The translations under genes were made by a program, and so were the position numbers. The notes beneath the pieces are model-generated. The model ran no database searches and had not been told where the DNA came from. It saw nothing but the letters and a program-made list of their open reading frames with translations. Below are positions 9,936 through 19,168 of a DNA stretch of 64,000 nucleotides, one piece after another. Each line of letters begins with the position of its first letter. Positions within the stretch are counted from its first letter, which is position 1. Source of the DNA: Haliotis asinina (taxonomy: Eukaryota; Mollusca; Gastropoda; Lepetellida; Haliotidae); assembly GCF_037392515.1 (NCBI RefSeq), contig NC_090295.1, positions 22,732,501 to 22,796,500 of the forward strand, given 5' to 3'.

Positions 9936-10289
9936 TTATAACATGATATGCGGGTCGACCTCTAATTGTGTTGGGGTGGGGGGTACACCCACGTTTCCCT
10001 CACGGTGAGGGTTTCCCTCACTATATAACCACGAGATAGCCAAGGCAGCAGTTACGCCTACAGCCAAGAACAGTCGGGTTGGGTTGGTCAATGTAATAAT
10101 TTTATGTTGGTTACACCACCGTTTTTTACCGGCAGCTACTCTCTTAGGATTCTTCTGTCTGGTTACTGTTGGGGGTACCCCCACTGAAGGGGTCTCCTCC
10201 AGTGGAGTTTCCCTCACTGTGGGGGTTTCCCTCACTGTTGGGAGTGTGGGGGGTACCCCCACTGGGGTTTCCTCCTGTGCAGCATCCAT
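9936..10289 (-). CDS. GVPPT-repeat protein with one membrane segment
   Basis: 117 residues. The N-terminal half is built from short Pro/Val/Thr-rich units (VGVPPT, TVRETP, EETP) encoded by G/C palindromes. A basic patch (KNPKRVAAGKKRWCNQHK) follows, then a membrane segment (LFLAVGVTAALAISWLY) and a tail with further VGVPPT units. The ATG follows TAGTATAG. Its first ~145 bp overlap the end of the next gene upstream in another frame, so the palindromic DNA is read in two frames. Function unknown; the layout resembles the small protein at 13948-14245. Confidence 0.65.
   Translation of the reverse strand: MDAAQEETPVGVPPTLPTVRETPTVRETPLEETPSVGVPPTVTRQKNPKRVAAGKKRWCNQHKIITLTNPTRLFLAVGVTAALAISWLYSEGNPHREGNVGVPPTPTQLEVDPHIML
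9975..10012. repeat. G/C palindromes in GVPPT-encoding DNA
   Basis: A near-palindrome gtggggggtacacccac at 9975-9991 and a hairpin ccctcac-g-gtgaggg at 9998-10012, both inside the reading frame of the 117-residue protein. Confidence 0.75.
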
Positions 10290-10755
10290 CTATACTATTA
10301 TTATTATTTTTTCTCTCAAATTGACAATGCTTTGCCGTGATAATCGCCGCCGTCACTGGAGCCAACAACATACCATATTTGTGGTACAGCTCGCAGCTGA
10401 TAGAGCTCACGGCGTGTTCGATAAAAGGGTCTTTCTCGAGGTCTTCCCACAGGTAAAGTCGGCGCTCTGGTGGAATAGGAAGGAAGTATGACACAATACC
10501 GGTGTATATCTGGGTCATAGCCGATCCTATTGTCTTTGTCATTTCTGCTCCGAGCCGGGACTCGTATCTAGCGTACAGCTTATCGATTTCTTCGACTGAC
10601 ATTTTGTGAATTTTATCCGGAGTGTAGTCTCCAAAGTAATGTTTGGCTTTGCCGCCAACAGCCAACGCCACCAGTTTCTCTCGCTTATCATCAGTGGGGG
10701 AGACCCCCACACCCCCAGGTACCGACAATTGTTCGAGCAATTCCTCACACTCCAT
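10144..10755 (-). CDS. unknown Polinton protein with repeat tail
   Basis: Start chosen at the ATG at 10755 (MECEELLEQL) because TATATTATAAG abuts it as in sister genes; the frame is open to 10878, but that part is only a hydrophobic run. About 203 residues. An N-terminal linker with a GVGVSPT unit, then a helical region (DKREKLVALAVGGKAKHYFG and later KTIGSAMTQIYTGIVSYF) with mixed charge, then a low-complexity Asn/Gly/Pro/Ser tail (SEGNPHSEGN) overlapping the next gene. The middle part looks like a genuine folded protein that I have seen in animal Polintons without a known function. Confidence 0.65.
   Translation of the reverse strand: MECEELLEQLSVPGGVGVSPTDDKREKLVALAVGGKAKHYFGDYTPDKIHKMSVEEIDKLYARYESRLGAEMTKTIGSAMTQIYTGIVSYFLPIPPERRLYLWEDLEKDPFIEHAVSSISCELYHKYGMLLAPVTAAIITAKHCQFERKNNNNSIDGCCTGGNPSGGTPHTPNSEGNPHSEGNSTGGDPFSGGTPNSNQTEES
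10171..10262. repeat. GGGGGTACCCCC palindromes in overlapping frames
   Basis: A perfect GGGGGTACCCCC at 10171-10182 and a second gtggggggtacccccac at 10246-10262, separated by ccctcactgtgggggtttccctcactg-type units. Both lie in the overlap of two genes. Confidence 0.85.
10694..10710. repeat. G/C palindrome near gene start
   Basis: gtgggggagacccccac, 7-bp arms around three bases, encoding the GVGVSPT unit near the N terminus of the 10144-10755 gene product. Confidence 0.8.
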
Positions 10756-10870
10756 CTTATAATATAACAAGTAAGATTTAGTTTTAACTATATAATACCC
10801 GATGCAGACAAAACACAGAGAAATGAAGGTTAAGTTGCACACGACAAACACTTCAAATATCATAGCTATA

Positions 10871-10950
10871 CTTAGCATTTGCTTAGCTTTAGCTTAGCTT
10901 TGCTTAGCTTTGCTTAGCTTTGCTTAGCTTTGCTTAGCTTTGCTTAGCTT
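10871..10950. repeat. 10-bp tandem repeat abutting the ATPase stop codon
   Basis: Five perfect tgcttagctt units (10901-10950) with two or three variant units before them. The array touches the TAA of the packaging ATPase gene at 10950-10952 and fills much of the ~195-bp gap to the next gene. It has a one-turn helical period. Confidence 0.9.
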
Positions 10951-11567
10951 TAGCACACTCTATATGCTACTGGTTGGTCGGTCTTGAGCACGAGCTTAGC
11001 GTGTTTAGTTTCAGCGAGCTGTTTCTTCACCCGTTCCCGTTCTAATTTGCTCATCACATCGTTCTCTCTCAAACACTCCTCGAACGAATCCCTGTCCTTG
11101 CAGTGAAATAAGGCCACCCATCGCGTCTGCTCCCTGAGGTCTTTCAACACCGAGTTGAACTTCTGCGTTAGCACCCAGACGCTGTGATTTGCATGCCGGC
11201 CGGAGAAGGCCAGGTACGATAGCATGTCTCTCTTTTTTGTTATCTCGCGATTAGCGCTGCAGTCGTCCAGTATAAACAGCGTCGGTTCCCCTTTAAATTT
11301 CTCGTGAAGAGCTTTCAACCAGTCCTGCAGGCGTGTTCCAGGGTCGATTTTGTGTACGTCCGGGTCCGTCATCACCCAAAGTTGCGCGTACGTTTTATTC
11401 ATGCTCAGAGTAGGGCACATGATAACGATGTTATCGAACACATCCTTGTAGTAACCCTCCAACATATCCAACACGAAAACGGTCTTCCCACAGCCAGTCT
11501 GCCCGCACACTATGGCGCAGTGTGGGTCAGTGGGGAGGTCAATAGATGGCTTGCACGAATCTCCCAT
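10950..11567 (-). CDS. FtsK/HerA-type genome packaging ATPase
   Basis: 205 residues, the compact size typical of Polinton and adintovirus packaging ATPases, which pump the replicated DNA into the capsid. Walker A is GQTGCGKT (residues 22-29), Walker B is LFILDD (Asp 101-102), and a downstream arginine-rich region (SGRHANHSVWVLTQKFNSVL) contains the usual sensor/finger residues. Its first 29 bases overlap the end of the major capsid gene in another frame, and TTAATATAGACA precedes the ATG. No break is seen. The gene pair ATPase/capsid is the conserved morphogenesis core of this class. Confidence 0.93.
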   Translation of the reverse strand: MGDSCKPSIDLPTDPHCAIVCGQTGCGKTVFVLDMLEGYYKDVFDNIVIMCPTLSMNKTYAQLWVMTDPDVHKIDPGTRLQDWLKALHEKFKGEPTLFILDDCSANREITKKRDMLSYLAFSGRHANHSVWVLTQKFNSVLKDLREQTRWVALFHCKDRDSFEECLRENDVMSKLERERVKKQLAETKHAKLVLKTDQPVAYRVC

Positions 11568-12795
11568 TGTCTATATTAAGTTGCGCGTCCATAATAACGT
11601 ACAGATATAATTTCAACTTACCAGCGGGTTGAGCCTTCTTAGTAATCTGGATGGTTATCCCTTCGCTGCCGTTATCTATACGGCGCCTGCTACCGTGCAG
11701 TTTATCATCATCCGTGGATCGCATGTCCAACCATAGGGCGTACTTGGTGGTCAGGTATTCACCAATCTGCATGGAGCCGAGGTCCAGGTCCTTTGTTATG
11801 TAATCCCCCACTGGCAGCTTTTTTATCTCATCCCACTGCTGGTGTGGTCTCATACCATGACTGAACAGCTGGTTGGGCACGCCCTCGATGGTCACTTCCA
11901 CCTTTTCAATCTCGGGGTTGAAAAACTTCTCGCTGTCCCTCCGGAATGGCTCGTAATCCTCCACGGGGACGACCAGGATACCTTTCATCGATCGCGCCGG
12001 CACGTTCAGGTTGATATTCCACACAGTGTCGCTCTTATCTCGCACGACTGATCTATGCCTCAGTACGCGATCGTACAGGATAGCCATCTTCCCAGAGTAC
12101 TGGCTTCGAACCTGCCTGGCCAGCTCCGGGCTAGTGACCATGTCGAACTCCAGAGAGATGTTGTCTATGGCATAACTGGCCTCATCACCGTTCGGCGTAC
12201 GCACTACTTTGCTATAGTCGTTAAACGTGAGCTCGTATTCGAGCCTATCACCCAGCGCGGCCTGGTAAAACGGCGCGTGTCCCGTGAGCAACTCGAAGTC
12301 GAGCGGCACGCAGAATCGATTCCCGTATGCTCGAGCGATGGCCTTTTCACCGTCCGATAGCTTGTCTAGCTGGTCTGGCGTGAAGGCATACCCTATGCGC
12401 GACCGGGTTGATTTGCTGATGCCCTGGTACACATCATTGACTCGTTCTCCCTCGCTTTTCCAGAGATCCCGTTAGCAGTGAAACACGTCGCTGTCGTCGA
12501 TACTCAGCACCTCGTTACCGCTGATCTTGACGGTCGTTTTCTTGATGATAGCTCGACCCACGTTCCGCACTAGCTCGCGTTTGTCGTTGTCGGAGGTCAA
12601 CGTGATATTGAACGCCAGTCGAACAGTGCCTGGTACAATGAGGTCATTCTCACCAAGGTTTGGAAATCTAACCAGCAGAGTTTGATTCTGGTCTATCTTG
12701 CTGGGATTGTTGGTGATGGTCACCGACTGGCGCACGGCTCTGGCTCCTAATGGCTCTCTCAATCTTCTGAAAGGATCTAATTTTCTGCCGTACAT
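11539..12795 (-). pseudogene. major capsid protein, double jelly-roll (one internal stop)
   Basis: The reading frame begins at 12795 (MYGRKLDPFRRLREP) and ends with TGA at 11539-11541, about 418 codons, normal for the Polinton major capsid protein. It is interrupted by an in-frame TAA at 12472-12474; both pieces are in the same frame, so only one nonsense codon separates them. Segments such as SVTITNNPSKIDQNQTLLVR, LELTF-like strands and YLTTKYALWLDMRS fit the beta-rich jelly-roll pattern. Identification rests on family resemblance and position next to the packaging ATPase. The upstream 38 bp are shared with the divergent minor-capsid gene and include TATATATAACA next to the ATG. This copy would make only a truncated product. 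Confidence 0.88.
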
Positions 12796-12833
12796 TGTTA
12801 TATATAAATGAAATATATTTTTAATACTAAATA
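12796..12833. promoter_or_regulatory. 38-bp divergent promoter between capsid genes
   Basis: The whole gap between the two opposite start codons is A/T-rich. On the minus strand TATATATAACA ends at the major-capsid ATG; on the plus strand TTTTAATACTAAATA ends at the minor-capsid ATG. It resembles the palindromic gap at 28721-28749. Confidence 0.65.
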
Positions 12834-13970
12834 ATGGATGAAGACATACCTATGGATGATATGCGGGGCGATAGTGCCCAGGCATTCGATGATGACCAGG
12901 AGACCTCATTCTCGCACGGTGACGCACTCATGGAGGGCGCCGTCGACGATTATTACAACGCAGTTGAAAATAAATCCAAACTCAAGCCGTTGGGAAGGGA
13001 ATATTCCAGGTTTACCCTCGATAGCAATGGCACGCTGCGTTTGAAGACTCACCCGGAGATCGATCTCGTGAATAAACGCACGAGAGAACCGCTTGCCTTA
13101 TCAACATTGGGCAGTAAACATGGGAGTAACTTTGTCCGCGATGAACTAGGCTTCCTAGATTACGGTGGTGCGCGACCTAAGCAGTATCCTCCGAAGGTCC
13201 GTCAAGGTCTGGAAGACATCAGGGACGCCACATCGGTTCAAAACATGACTTATGATATTGAAAAGGTGTTGGACGACTACAAGAACAAGCCCTTCCCGGG
13301 TTTCGAACTTACCTTTCGGGAACTGCGGGGGTTGGACCTGTTGATGCAAACCATTCGTGGACAGATCGCGAAAAGCACGGCCAAAATGAGTGAGATAGAC
13401 GACCACATCGCCTATGAAAAGGAAAAACTCGGTGAAACTGAGGACGAGTCTATGAAAGCCACCATCGAGGAACGAATACGTAATTTGGAAGATGAAAGGC
13501 AGGTCTGGTTGGAGACAGCGTCCGGCCACAAAGAAAAGCTTCGATCCCAGGTCAACCGTGTGCGGGAAACCATCAATCAAGTCCTCTAACGAGACACCAC
13601 GTTAGCAGACAGGATTCGGATATTGTTCCGGGAGCAAGGGATCACCATCGCCAGCATTCTGACTGCATTGGGTTTCATCATATCAACCTTGGTGGTGTCA
13701 CTGACAGGGGGTACCCCTCTGGGACCTGCCGGCGGCGGAACCCCAAGTGGCGGTGGTGTTAAAGACTGGATAAAAAAACTCGGGGAAGGCCTAGCTAAAC
13801 TGGCTGGTAAAGCCTCCGAAGCCCTTCCCGGCATCCTGGGTAGCATCGTCTCGTGGTTGTTGGGCGCTCTGGCTAAAACTGCCATGTGGCTCAGTCAAAA
13901 CCTGTGGGCAGCCATCGTCGCCGTGGCGGGTCTGGTGTACGTAGCGGCTAAGAAATTTTTAACCAAATAA
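12834..13970 (+). pseudogene. minor capsid/membrane protein (one internal stop)
   Basis: A frame of about 378 codons from ATG 12834 to TAA 13968-13970, interrupted by an in-frame TAA at 13587-13589. The N-terminal ~250 residues are acidic at first (MDEDIPMDDMRGD), then contain a proline-bearing region (GGARPKQYPPKVRQGLEDIR) and a long coiled coil (~165-250). The part after the stop continues in the same frame with RDTTLADRI, a membrane segment (ITIASILTALGFIISTLVVSL), a glycine-rich GGTP linker that includes a G/C palindrome, an amphipathic helix (VKDWIKKLGEGLAKLAG) and a C-terminal hydrophobic segment. This protein type recurs next to the capsid gene in invertebrate Polintons; a vertex or membrane-active role is inferred. 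Confidence 0.8.
13706..13718. repeat. G/C palindrome in minor-capsid linker
   Basis: agggggtacccct, encoding part of the GGTP linker between the first membrane segment and the amphipathic helix. Confidence 0.8.
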
Positions 13971-14245
13971 GCCCCAAAGCTACCCCACCAACCACCAGGG
14001 CCGTTTTACTATCGATGTGATTGGAGGCCTGAATATGGGGGTGTGTGGGGGGTACCCCCACATGAACTTTAGACTCCGGGGGTGGCGCCACTATACCCGT
14101 TTCACGTGGTGGAATGTGTGGGATATAGGGGGTGTTAATATCGGGGTTGATACCCAACTTTTGATCCGCCGTGGCTATGACTATTTTGTTGTTATAACCC
14201 ACCCAGATTGTATCACCTATTGCAGCACGGCTCCCTTGGGAGCTG
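13948..14245 (-). CDS. small GVPPT membrane protein, 5' end unclear
   Basis: The minus-strand frame has its stop at 13948-13950 and is open from there back to at least 14245, with no ATG at a sensible place; a GTG lies at 14202. The product has an N-terminal part (IGDTIWVGYNNKIVIATA), a Pro-rich linker with VGVPPT encoded by the palindrome at 14045-14061, and a C-terminal membrane segment (TALVVGGVALGLIWL). The layout matches the 117-residue protein at 9936-10289. Its true start may have been removed where the foreign 13.5-kb block begins, so it could be a remnant. Confidence 0.5.
14045..14061. repeat. GGGGTACCCC palindrome
   Basis: gtggggggtacccccac, almost the same 17-mer as at 10246-10262, again encoding VGVPPT. 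Confidence 0.85.
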
Positions 14246-15084
14246 CATTCGCCGCCTTACACGCGCATCCTGCACGTCATTGGATAGCGGGACCCTTGCG
14301 CGTCACGTAGAATTTTTCCGTTTCTTTTTTGGCAAATTTATAGCCCAGCAATTAAGGTTTCCGTGATTTTAGGCCTTCTGAATTTCTTCCACAGGAGTCT
14401 CGGTGGAAGACTTTTCTTCCACCCAGCCTCCGGTGGAAGTCGCTCGCGCCATTGTATTTTGGAAGCCTTTTACTTTGTGATATCTATGCATGTTATACAT
14501 GGTTGGAAACCCGATCCAACGCTCTCTCCAAAAATGCAAACGTGATTCTAATGGTGCCCCTGGTAACCAGTCCAGATTGAATCTCCGACATGATGGTTTG
14601 TGTAATTTTGTTGAACTTCAATTCTTCTATATCACAGTAGTCATCATGCCACCATAGTCCGGTCATGATCTAATGGCAACCACTCTTACGATTCACCTTA
14701 GAAAATGCATTTCTATACTGCGTTTGAAAGCCAGTTGAAGCGTGTGTCAGACAGTGTATAAAACGCACACGTTGCGCATTTAGTGGTGGAGCTACATGGG
14801 TTTTCATGTGCGAAATGCAACAAATACCGCAGGTGATATAGATTGGCGGAATTTACATAAATCTGTTCACCGGCTATACCGGCGTCGTTAATATTTACAA
14901 CTACAAAGCATTTGCAAGGGGATTCATGTGGGATTCTGGAAATGTGCAACATGCTGGTGTGCAACATTAGACATTCGCTCTACACAGGAATCAATATACG
15001 TGACAGAGCTAAAGTTGCAACGAACTGGAATAAAGCCATAGAAGCAACGCCTGTGGTCTTAATATATAAACTTTTACGGTGGTG
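14246..15084. other. no gene recognised; start of the interior block
   Basis: No domain-bearing frame was seen. Around 14380-14450 a segment with ttccac...gtggaa is repeated in opposite orientations (cttccacaggagtctcggtggaag, then cttccacccagcctccggtggaag). The Polinton left-arm sequence ends somewhere in about 14210-14340. Confidence 0.5.
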
Positions 15085-15870
15085 GAAAGCCCTTGAAAGT
15101 GCGGTTCTGCCAAGGTGTAATGTGCATTCGAGTCGCGTCTGAGAGTCAAGCAATGCGCGCCATTATGTAAATGCATTTGCGCCAATGGCGGGTAAAGTAG
15201 TCGGGGATCCGGCGCTCGTCTCCCGTCAGTGTTACGGCAGCTATAATTTCACGATCCACCATCCAAAATTTAATGTTTAACATGCATCTGAAAGCCCTTG
15301 AAAGTGCGGCTCTGCCAAATTATAACGGGCGTTCGAGCAACATGAGATAATCAGGCAATGCGCGTCATTACGTAACTGTTCTTGTGCGACTGGTAGGTAA
15401 AAACGGAGATCTGGCGCGTACCTTCCGCCAGCTATTATTTCATTATCCTTCATCCAAAATGAAAGATTTAAAATGCATCGGAAAGCCCTTGAAAGTGCGG
15501 TTGTGCCAAGGTGTGACGTATATTCGTGTCACCTCAGACAGTCAAGCCATGCGCGTCATTATGCAACTGCTGATGGCGGTTAAAGTCGGGGGTCTGGCGC
15601 ACGTCTCCCGTCAGTGTTACGGCACCTATAATTTCACGATCAATCATCCAACATTTAATGTTTCAAACGCACCTGAAAGCCCTTGAAAGTGCGTCTATGC
15701 CAGGTTATAATATGCATTCAAGGAACGTCTTTTAATCAAGGAATGCGCGGCATTATGTAACTGTACTTGTGCGTGTGGCTGGTAGAATTGGGGATCTGGC
15801 GCGCATCTTTCCTCAGCTGTTACTTCAGCATCAGAAACCAATGGTGTAAAAGGGGTCGGTAATACCTTGA
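15085..15870 (+). repeat. satellite array, ~195-bp monomers, about four diverged copies
   Basis: The phrase gaaagcccttgaaagtgcg recurs at 15085, 15290, 15481 and 15675, spacings 205, 191 and 194 bp. Each unit also carries ataatttcacgatc and a gcgcgtcattatg-like segment. The unit is related to the satellite at 19169-22500, sharing the gaaagccc core and a taatttc-g-tatcc segment. Confidence 0.85.
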
Positions 15871-16819
15871 CAATGTGGATGTGCCAAGGTATACTGTGCA
15901 TTCGAATAAACGTTCCCTTATGTAACGACGCGCATCAAACAGACAAGATGGCGCCATGCTCTGACAACTGTAACTTATCACAAAGGCCGCCTCTGTCTGG
16001 CCACTTAGTTACTGAGTTGCGTTCGCAACTCCTTATCATCATTATTTTCATAACTTCTTTCAGATCTGTCCGCATGGACTGATTGTATATACTACGAGTA
16101 CACGTTCTTCTCTACCTTCCTGTAAACTTAATTACTACGTGATTAGCTGCATATCACTCGTCTGTGTTCACATCTTCGTACCCTGGAGATGCTATTTATC
16201 AGCAATTGTAATTTCGTCACCTGCCTTGCTCTCTTATGGTTATAATCACTCAGCTTGGGTCACTTCCTTTTGACATGCCGCTACTTTGTGATTTTAAACC
16301 TCGTCGCCCCACTGACTTCAACTTTGCGTATAAAATTCCTTTGGCATGTGCAATTCACACCTTTTGGCATGCTCTTGCCCCTCCAAATGGACATCACGCA
16401 TGGAATGGAGATGGACAATTTCCAGTTTCCTCCTCCCCCGTAGAAACATCCGGCTTGGCCACGTGAACTTCATCTAAACCATCCCATTGGTTGTCTGACC
16501 GCGACATGGTAATATAAGGGAATGCATGTCACTGCAATTTCATCATCACAGACCAAGTGTCTTAGTGGATCACTACCAGTCAGCGCTGGCAATCACCATT
16601 GGCAAGTGAACTTTACTTTTATTTCTTCTCGTTTGTTCTTAATTTCTGCATTTTTCAGTCATTTACGTTGCTCACTTTATCAAACTGATACTCAACATTA
16701 CTAGGTTTATTCCCTAAATAGACATATCGTATAAGCAGTTTATTTCTTAATTTGTTCAAGACTGTGACATCCAGACCAATCATTCCCAGAAAGTAAGTGT
16801 CCCAGCACTATCATCAAGT
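15871..16819. other. no gene recognised; leader of the recombinase gene
   Basis: A region of mixed composition with many short pyrimidine-rich runs. I see no domain-bearing frame. It could hold the promoter and 5' UTR of the recombinase gene that starts at 16820; no convincing TATA box was chosen. Confidence 0.4.
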
Positions 16820-18514
16820 ATGCCTTCCACAAACATTTCGGTCGTTTGTCAAAAGTGTAAAACATATTACAAAGGCATCGCGCATTTAAAGCAATGTTAT
16901 CCTGGTAGCTCTACTCCTGGTCTACACGCCATACACGCCCAAAATCGCCGCCGTAGCGAGTCCTATACTGCTACACAGCTGGTGTCAATGTCGGCTCTAC
17001 TGGCATTTTGTGGCACATACAGTGTCAACAAAAATCAAATCCCTGATTACATCAGGGTACTTAAACACTTTGGCCACACAATTCAAGGAGAGGACGCATC
17101 TGCAGCCTCTCCTTCAACTAGTAATCCAATGCCGAGTACCAGTGCTGGTTTAACTGGGTCTACCAGAAGTGGTACTCGGTATAATTACAAACAAAACACA
17201 GTCAGGGCTAATCTTACAAACACTGGCTTATACGATAGGTTCCCTGAAAGTGAGCCGACACTTTCAGGGTTTTATCAATATTTAACCAATATTCTTAAAA
17301 AAGCAGGGCGTAATGCTGGTGACACGTGTCGCCGCGTTTCTAAGTTTTTCTATTATATCCAAAAACATGTTTTCCCAAATAGTAATATGGCTTGTATCAA
17401 CTTTGATATATTTGAGCATGTAGATGAAATTCATTATTTTAACACGGTCCTTTCACAAAATGGGGTATCTGCAGGTGGCATTAAAAATTACATGTCAGCT
17501 GTCAAATCCTTTCTCAGCTACTGCCAAACGTACGTTCAAATGTCCCCAAGGGTTTTCGATAATTTGCGTAGGTTTACAAGTGCTACGCATTGTTCATATA
17601 CAGGTGTCTCTAGCCAGTATAAACGCGAAGAGGTCCGTAAATCTGTTACAGAATTCAGAGATGAAACCAAACAACCGCCGCCCATTTCCGTTGTTCAAAA
17701 GGGGTACACCGATCCTGCAACCAGACAAGAGGTGAGGGACATCCTGGACCGGGCCAAGGCAGATCAACTTCCATCTGAGGACGATCAGCGCCTGGTGATG
17801 CGGTACTTGTCTTGTGGGATAATTCAACTTGGACATGCCCAAAGACCTTCAGTGCCGTCGTGTATGAAGTTGGCAGATTTCAATAAGGCACGGTGTGTTG
17901 CCGGGAGGTACCAACTTTCTTTCATGGACCACAAGACGTCCATGAGCTTCCTGGTCACCCTAAGCTTGTCCAAAGAGGATTACGACATGTTCAGGGATTA
18001 CCGTCAATATGTACGTGGTGACATGCCTGAAGATGCTCTACCGGACAAATCGCCTTTCTTCAGGAGAGTGGACGGCACTGAAGTGGGGAATATGTGTCTC
18101 GAGTTGGCCCGCTATCAGAGGACAAGAGGTTTCCTTAAACCCAACTTCGAAAACGAACGGAGGACATTTACGGCCACGGATGTTCGGAAAGCTTTGGAGA
18201 CTGAAGTGGCAAGGCAGCATCCCGATGATGCTGCAAAACGTAAGATGGCCAGTGACTATCTTGCACATGGCCAAAAGACTGTCAGTAGGTACTACGCTAA
18301 GAAGACTCCCTTACAGGCTGCTAGTCAGTGTGCTTTTGTGCAAGATGTTATCCAACAAGCAGCGGGTACATCAAACGCTGAGGAATCTGCATCGGCGTCA
18401 GTTCCAACAGATTCCTCCAGCCAGCTCCAGCCCCAGACCCAACCCCTTGAAGGTAGGGGGAAGGGAAAAGGGAAAAGCAAAGGAAAAGGCAAGCTCATAA
18501 AGCCCAAAAGGTGA
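16820..18514 (+). CDS. tyrosine recombinase (Crypton/DIRS-like), intact frame
   Basis: 564 residues without a break. N-terminal C2HC finger (C10, C13, H22, C26), then a Ser/Thr-rich linker, a core-binding helical part (~130-280: LSGFYQYLTNILKKAG, and GGIKNYMSAVKSFLSYC), and a C-terminal catalytic-like part. In the latter LGHAQRPSV may hold the first Arg, FTATDVRKALE (R456) stands where HxxR is expected but has Thr for His, and LAHGQKTVSRYYAKK supplies His 483 and the candidate nucleophile Tyr 491/492. A basic tail (GKGKGKSKGKGK) ends it. The fold would cut and rejoin DNA without a DDE integrase. The ~190-bp satellite family flanks it on both sides. No reverse transcriptase is nearby. It is not a normal Polinton gene; a nested Crypton-like element is the simplest reading. 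Confidence 0.75.
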   Translation: MPSTNISVVCQKCKTYYKGIAHLKQCYPGSSTPGLHAIHAQNRRRSESYTATQLVSMSALLAFCGTYSVNKNQIPDYIRVLKHFGHTIQGEDASAASPSTSNPMPSTSAGLTGSTRSGTRYNYKQNTVRANLTNTGLYDRFPESEPTLSGFYQYLTNILKKAGRNAGDTCRRVSKFFYYIQKHVFPNSNMACINFDIFEHVDEIHYFNTVLSQNGVSAGGIKNYMSAVKSFLSYCQTYVQMSPRVFDNLRRFTSATHCSYTGVSSQYKREEVRKSVTEFRDETKQPPPISVVQKGYTDPATRQEVRDILDRAKADQLPSEDDQRLVMRYLSCGIIQLGHAQRPSVPSCMKLADFNKARCVAGRYQLSFMDHKTSMSFLVTLSLSKEDYDMFRDYRQYVRGDMPEDALPDKSPFFRRVDGTEVGNMCLELARYQRTRGFLKPNFENERRTFTATDVRKALETEVARQHPDDAAKRKMASDYLAHGQKTVSRYYAKKTPLQAASQCAFVQDVIQQAAGTSNAEESASASVPTDSSSQLQPQTQPLEGRGKGKGKSKGKGKLIKPKR

Positions 18515-18565
18515 GAAACAAGTAGATGAAAGTGAAAGTAGACCGGAAAGTTGATAAAGCCAAAC

Positions 18566-18870
18566 CCGTAGGATAGAAGTAGTAGGTTATAGCCTGTAAT
18601 TCCATAACCTTATGTCAGTTTCGACCCATTAGGTTTATACAGCAGTAGTAAAGGGGTTCGCTGTTCGAACTTGCTGTTGTGGGAATGGTGCAGGAAAAGC
18701 TACATGACACTAGACCAGAGAGTAGATCAAACCAAAACCGTAGGATAGAAGTAGTAGGTTATAGCCTGTAATTCCATAACCTAATGTCAGTTTCGACCCA
18801 TTAGGTTTATACAGCAGTAGTAAAGGGGTTCGCTGTTCGAACTTGCTGTTGTGGGAATGGTGCAGGAGAA
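18566..18870 (+). repeat. 172-bp direct repeat downstream of the recombinase
   Basis: Two nearly identical copies begin ccgtaggatagaagtagtag at about 18566 and 18738 and share ttcgacccattaggtttata and cgctgttcgaacttgctg. They follow the recombinase stop codon by about 50 bp and might be part of that element's 3' end. Confidence 0.85.
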
Positions 18871-19168
18871 GAAAAATGGCACTCTTAAATGAGCAACCGC
18901 CACGTGGTGAGTGCTGGTTAACACAAATAGCTCATAATGTATTTGGTTCAGTTATACAATTCTTTATGTATCTAATGTGTTATGTCTTTTTCAGATATAT
19001 TTTTCTATATCCATTCTGCGCTACATAAGTCAAATTTCAAATGCAATGCAATGTTTCGTTCATGTGGTTTCGCAAAAGTCTATTTCATGATATATTTGGT
19101 TCAAACATACAATTCTTTATATATCTAACATACTATATCTTTTTCAGCTATATTTTCTTTCTACCAAA

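Noticed and set aside
6245-13589. Reassigned TAA codon in the Polinton
   Set aside because: TAA also terminates the ATPase and minor-capsid frames, and frameshifts elsewhere in the polymerase show ordinary decay; kept only as a low-interest check.
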